A stretch of 64,000 bases of DNA, from assembly GCF_005848555.1 (NCBI RefSeq), contig NZ_CP040518.1, positions 2,929,501 to 2,993,500 of the forward strand, given 5' to 3'. The translations under genes were made by a program, and so were the position numbers. This document shows positions 62,297 to 64,000 of the stretch, one piece after another (position 1 is the stretch's first letter; every line of letters begins with the position of its first letter). The notes beneath the pieces were generated by a model, which had not been told where the DNA came from, made no database searches, and saw only the letters and a program-made list of their open reading frames with translations. The stretch comes from Blautia sp. SC05B48 (lineage in GTDB: Bacteria > Bacillota > Clostridia > Lachnospirales > Lachnospiraceae).

Positions 62297-62448
62297 AAAA
62301 ATTCATCTTCCAAGGCACAGGCTCTGTGTGCTGGCTATCGGTCATTGCTTGCGTGTCTGTTTGTCAACCAAAGCCTGAGAATAGCAATACGACGATTGCC
62401 TGCCAGTAACTAATATTCCGCATGGAATGAGTGAAATAAAAATTCCGC
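62297..62448. other. Intergenic region before the FMN riboswitch promoter
   Basis: About 150 bp. Nothing clear seen apart from AT-rich sequence; no gene or repeat recognised. Confidence 0.3.
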
Positions 62449-62477
62449 TTTACAAATTACAGATAAAGTATTAAAAT
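62449..62477 (+). promoter_or_regulatory. Promoter of the riboflavin operon
   Basis: TTTACA (62449-62454), 17-bp spacer, TAAAAT (62472-62477), 13 bp before the riboswitch. Confidence 0.7.
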
Positions 62478-62489
62478 AAACAAGAAGAT

Positions 62490-62597
62490 ATCTTCAGGGC
62501 AGGGTGAGATTCCCTACCGGCGGTAAAGCCCGCGAGCCGAGAGGTATGATCCGGTGAGATTCCGGAGCCGACAGTACAGTCTGGATGGAAGAAGATG
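62490..62597 (+). promoter_or_regulatory. FMN riboswitch (RFN element)
   Basis: Contains the RFN core: GGGCAGGGTGAGATTCCC, GGCGGTAAAGCCC, GCGAGCCG, GATCCGGTGAGATTCCGGAG, GACAGTACAGTCTGGATG. The closing helix ATCTTC (62490-62495) pairs with GAAGAT (62591-62596). It senses flavin mononucleotide and turns off riboflavin synthesis and transport genes. The downstream ribD is in accord. Confidence 0.95.
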
Positions 62598-62636
62598 ATA
62601 GTACAGTTGATTTTTGTATGAATGAATGTAGTATCA

Positions 62637-62671
62637 GAGCTCTGAGATGGTAATCCATTTCAGAGCTTTTT
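62637..62671 (+). terminator. Riboswitch expression-platform terminator
   Basis: AGCTCTGAGATGG / CCATTTCAGAGCT (62638-62650, 62655-62667) followed by TTTTT. FMN binding would favour it. Confidence 0.8.
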
Positions 62672-62724
62672 ATATAGGAAATCAGACATTCATTTATCGA
62701 TCAGATGTAACCGATCAATTCCAC

Positions 62725-62752
62725 CCTGTAGATATTTCTGCAGGCTTTTTTT
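62725..62752 (+). terminator. Second intrinsic terminator in the ribD leader
   Basis: CCTGTAGA / TCTGCAGG with a TATT loop (62725-62732, 62737-62744), followed by a T-rich tail. Confidence 0.6.
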
Positions 62753-62837
62753 GTATCTGTTACATTGTTTTCGAAATAAATATACCACTTACTTGTCTGT
62801 GAATCCGATTGCACAGGTCTAAAAGCTTCGGCGTACC

Positions 62838-62999
62838 AGAGCGTGTTTGAAAAATCATTCCTGCAATCTGCACGCCCCACTTTGCGGTATATTTTGCCCG
62901 AATTCAGTTGCCGTAGCCCGCTACGGCGCCCTCATCCGGACAAAATCTCCCACAAATTGTGACGCACATCTTGCAGAAAGCCTTTTTCAAACACGCTCT
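62838..62999. repeat. 162-bp foldback repeat (MITE-like) in the ribD leader
   Basis: The 17-bp ends AGAGCGTGTTTGAAAAA and TTTTTCAAACACGCTCT are perfect inverted repeats. The interior also folds on itself in many short blocks (TGCAA, ATTTTG, CCG) to a central GCCGTAGC-cc-GCTACGGC. The whole element is thus an imperfect palindrome. No transposase is inside. The 61-codon open frame covering it is only a by-product. Confidence 0.75.
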
Positions 63000-63034
63000 A
63001 GGCAAAGAACAGGAATAAGAAAGAAGGAATAAAA

Positions 63035-64000
63035 ATGACGGATCAGGAATATATGCTTCGGGCGATTCAGCTGGCAAAAAAAGGAGAAGGCTGGACGAAT
63101 CCCAATCCGATGGTAGGGGCAGTGATCGTAAAAGACGGAAGGATCATCGGGGAAGGCTATCATAAAAAGTATGGAGAACTTCATGCAGAACGTAATGCTA
63201 TTGCTTCTCTTACAGAATCAGCAGAAGGTGCGGTGATTTATGTTACGCTTGAGCCTTGCTGTCATCATGGAAAAACACCTCCATGTACGGAAGCGATCAT
63301 TGAACAGAAGATAAGAAAAGTGGTGATCGGTTCCCGGGATCCGAATCCGAAAGTGGCGGGAAAAGGTGTACAGATGTTAAGGGAAGCCGGTGTAACAGTA
63401 GTTGAAGATTTTATGAGAGAAGAATGTGATCAGCTGAATCCGGTGTTTTTTCATTATATTACTATGAAGACTCCTTATGTGGTGATGAAGTATGCCATGA
63501 CACTGGATGGGAAGATCGCAACGAAGACAGGAGCATCAAAATGGATTACCGGAGAAGCGGCAAGAAAAGAAGTACAGCATATGCGGCATCAGTACATGGG
63601 GATCATGGCAGGTATTGGAACTGTGCTTGCAGATGATCCGATGTTAAACGTCCGGGTAGAAGGCTGGAAAAGTCCTGTCAGGATTGTGTGCGACAGTAAG
63701 CTCAGAATCCCGCCGGACAGTCAGATCGTAAAAAGTGCGGAAAAGTACCGGACGATCGTGGCTTATGCAGATCAGAAAAATACAGAAGAAAAAATAAAAA
63801 TATTACATACCATGGGAGTTGAGACCATTTACTGTCCGGATGAAAAGAATCAGATAGACCTTAAGAAGCTGATGACAGATCTTGGAAGCAAAGGCATTGA
63901 CAGTATTCTCCTGGAAGGAGGCGGTACGTTAAATGACAGTGCCCTGCGAGCCGGAATTGTAAAGGAAGTACAGGCTTTTGTGGCACCAAAGCTGTTTGGC
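63035..64000 (+). CDS. ribD: Riboflavin biosynthesis protein RibD, truncated by window end
   Basis: First 322 codons of a bifunctional diaminohydroxyphosphoribosylaminopyrimidine deaminase / 5-amino-6-(5-phosphoribosylamino)uracil reductase. The deaminase domain (1-about 145) has the zinc signature HAERNA and PCCHHGKTPPC. The reductase domain begins near MKYAMTLDGKIAT and includes LLEGGGTLN. ATG 63035 has AGAAGGAA upstream. The gene runs off the window with no stop. Confidence 0.93.
   Translation, partial: MTDQEYMLRAIQLAKKGEGWTNPNPMVGAVIVKDGRIIGEGYHKKYGELHAERNAIASLTESAEGAVIYVTLEPCCHHGKTPPCTEAIIEQKIRKVVIGSRDPNPKVAGKGVQMLREAGVTVVEDFMREECDQLNPVFFHYITMKTPYVVMKYAMTLDGKIATKTGASKWITGEAARKEVQHMRHQYMGIMAGIGTVLADDPMLNVRVEGWKSPVRIVCDSKLRIPPDSQIVKSAEKYRTIVAYADQKNTEEKIKILHTMGVETIYCPDEKNQIDLKKLMTDLGSKGIDSILLEGGGTLNDSALRAGIVKEVQAFVAPKLFG

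Noticed and set aside
62847..63032. 61-codon open frame over the foldback repeat
   Set aside because: It lies wholly in the palindromic repeat and ribD ribosome site region; most likely chance.

Overview
The window reads as a chromosomal segment of a low-to-mid-GC gut Firmicute of the family Lachnospiraceae (Blautia/Ruminococcus-like). The reasons are the SCIFF peptide with its radical-SAM maturase beside a TIGR04086 membrane protein and a fused secDF, the order recJ-apt-relA-MBL-hemZ-HD-hisS-aspS, a DUF5688 protein, a GntR/ABC operon ending in a DUF6449-type permease, and the Gram-positive signals (lipoboxes, strong AGGAGG ribosome sites, a sortase-like tail). The genus is inference.

Positions 1 to about 14,950 are AT-rich and look like an integrative mobilizable element whose left end lies outside the window. 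It carries a beta-lactam-response cassette: a MecA-like class B transpeptidase, two paralogous exported proteins of unknown function, and a convergent BlaI repressor and BlaR1 sensor-protease, with BlaI-type dyads over both promoters and no beta-lactamase in view. Next come an orphan winged-helix response-regulator output domain, a MOBP relaxase with MobC and a candidate oriT, a YjbR/MmcQ protein, a ParE-type toxin with a 57-residue antitoxin, two XRE regulators with visible operators, and a Tn916-type module (sigma factor, HTH protein, excisionase, tyrosine integrase). There are no conjugation-channel genes in view, so transfer would need a helper.

Positions 15,000 to 23,400 are ordinary chromosome with accessory genes: LMW tyrosine phosphatase, DUF5688 protein behind a multi-hairpin leader, a TrpXYZ-like ABC importer (minus strand), an amidase with a SPOR domain, a YdcF protein and an anchored acidic surface protein. 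Positions 23,400 to 39,600 hold the conserved block: TIGR04086, SCIFF ranthipeptide precursor, maturase, secDF, recJ, apt, relA/spoT, MBL hydrolase, hemZ, HD-GYP protein, hisS, aspS and a TauE-like permease. An intrinsic terminator at 39,563-39,617 separates it from a minus-strand lipoprotein.

Positions 40,860 to 59,830 contain a frameshifted gene remnant, a MacAB/YknXYZ-like export operon with two adaptor proteins (one with a ~315-residue insertion in its coiled coil), ptsI, a DegV protein preceded by a long hairpin, argS, a transmembrane Ser/Thr kinase overlapped by a Pro/Thr-rich exported protein, a HAD phosphatase, a CPBP protease, a GntR-controlled ABC operon with a clear operator, and an RsuA-type pseudouridine synthase. 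Positions 59,840 to 64,000 hold rpsB-tsf with a structured leader, a small unknown protein, and an FMN riboswitch followed by two terminators and a 162-bp foldback repeat in front of a truncated ribD. No rRNA, tRNA or CRISPR array was seen.
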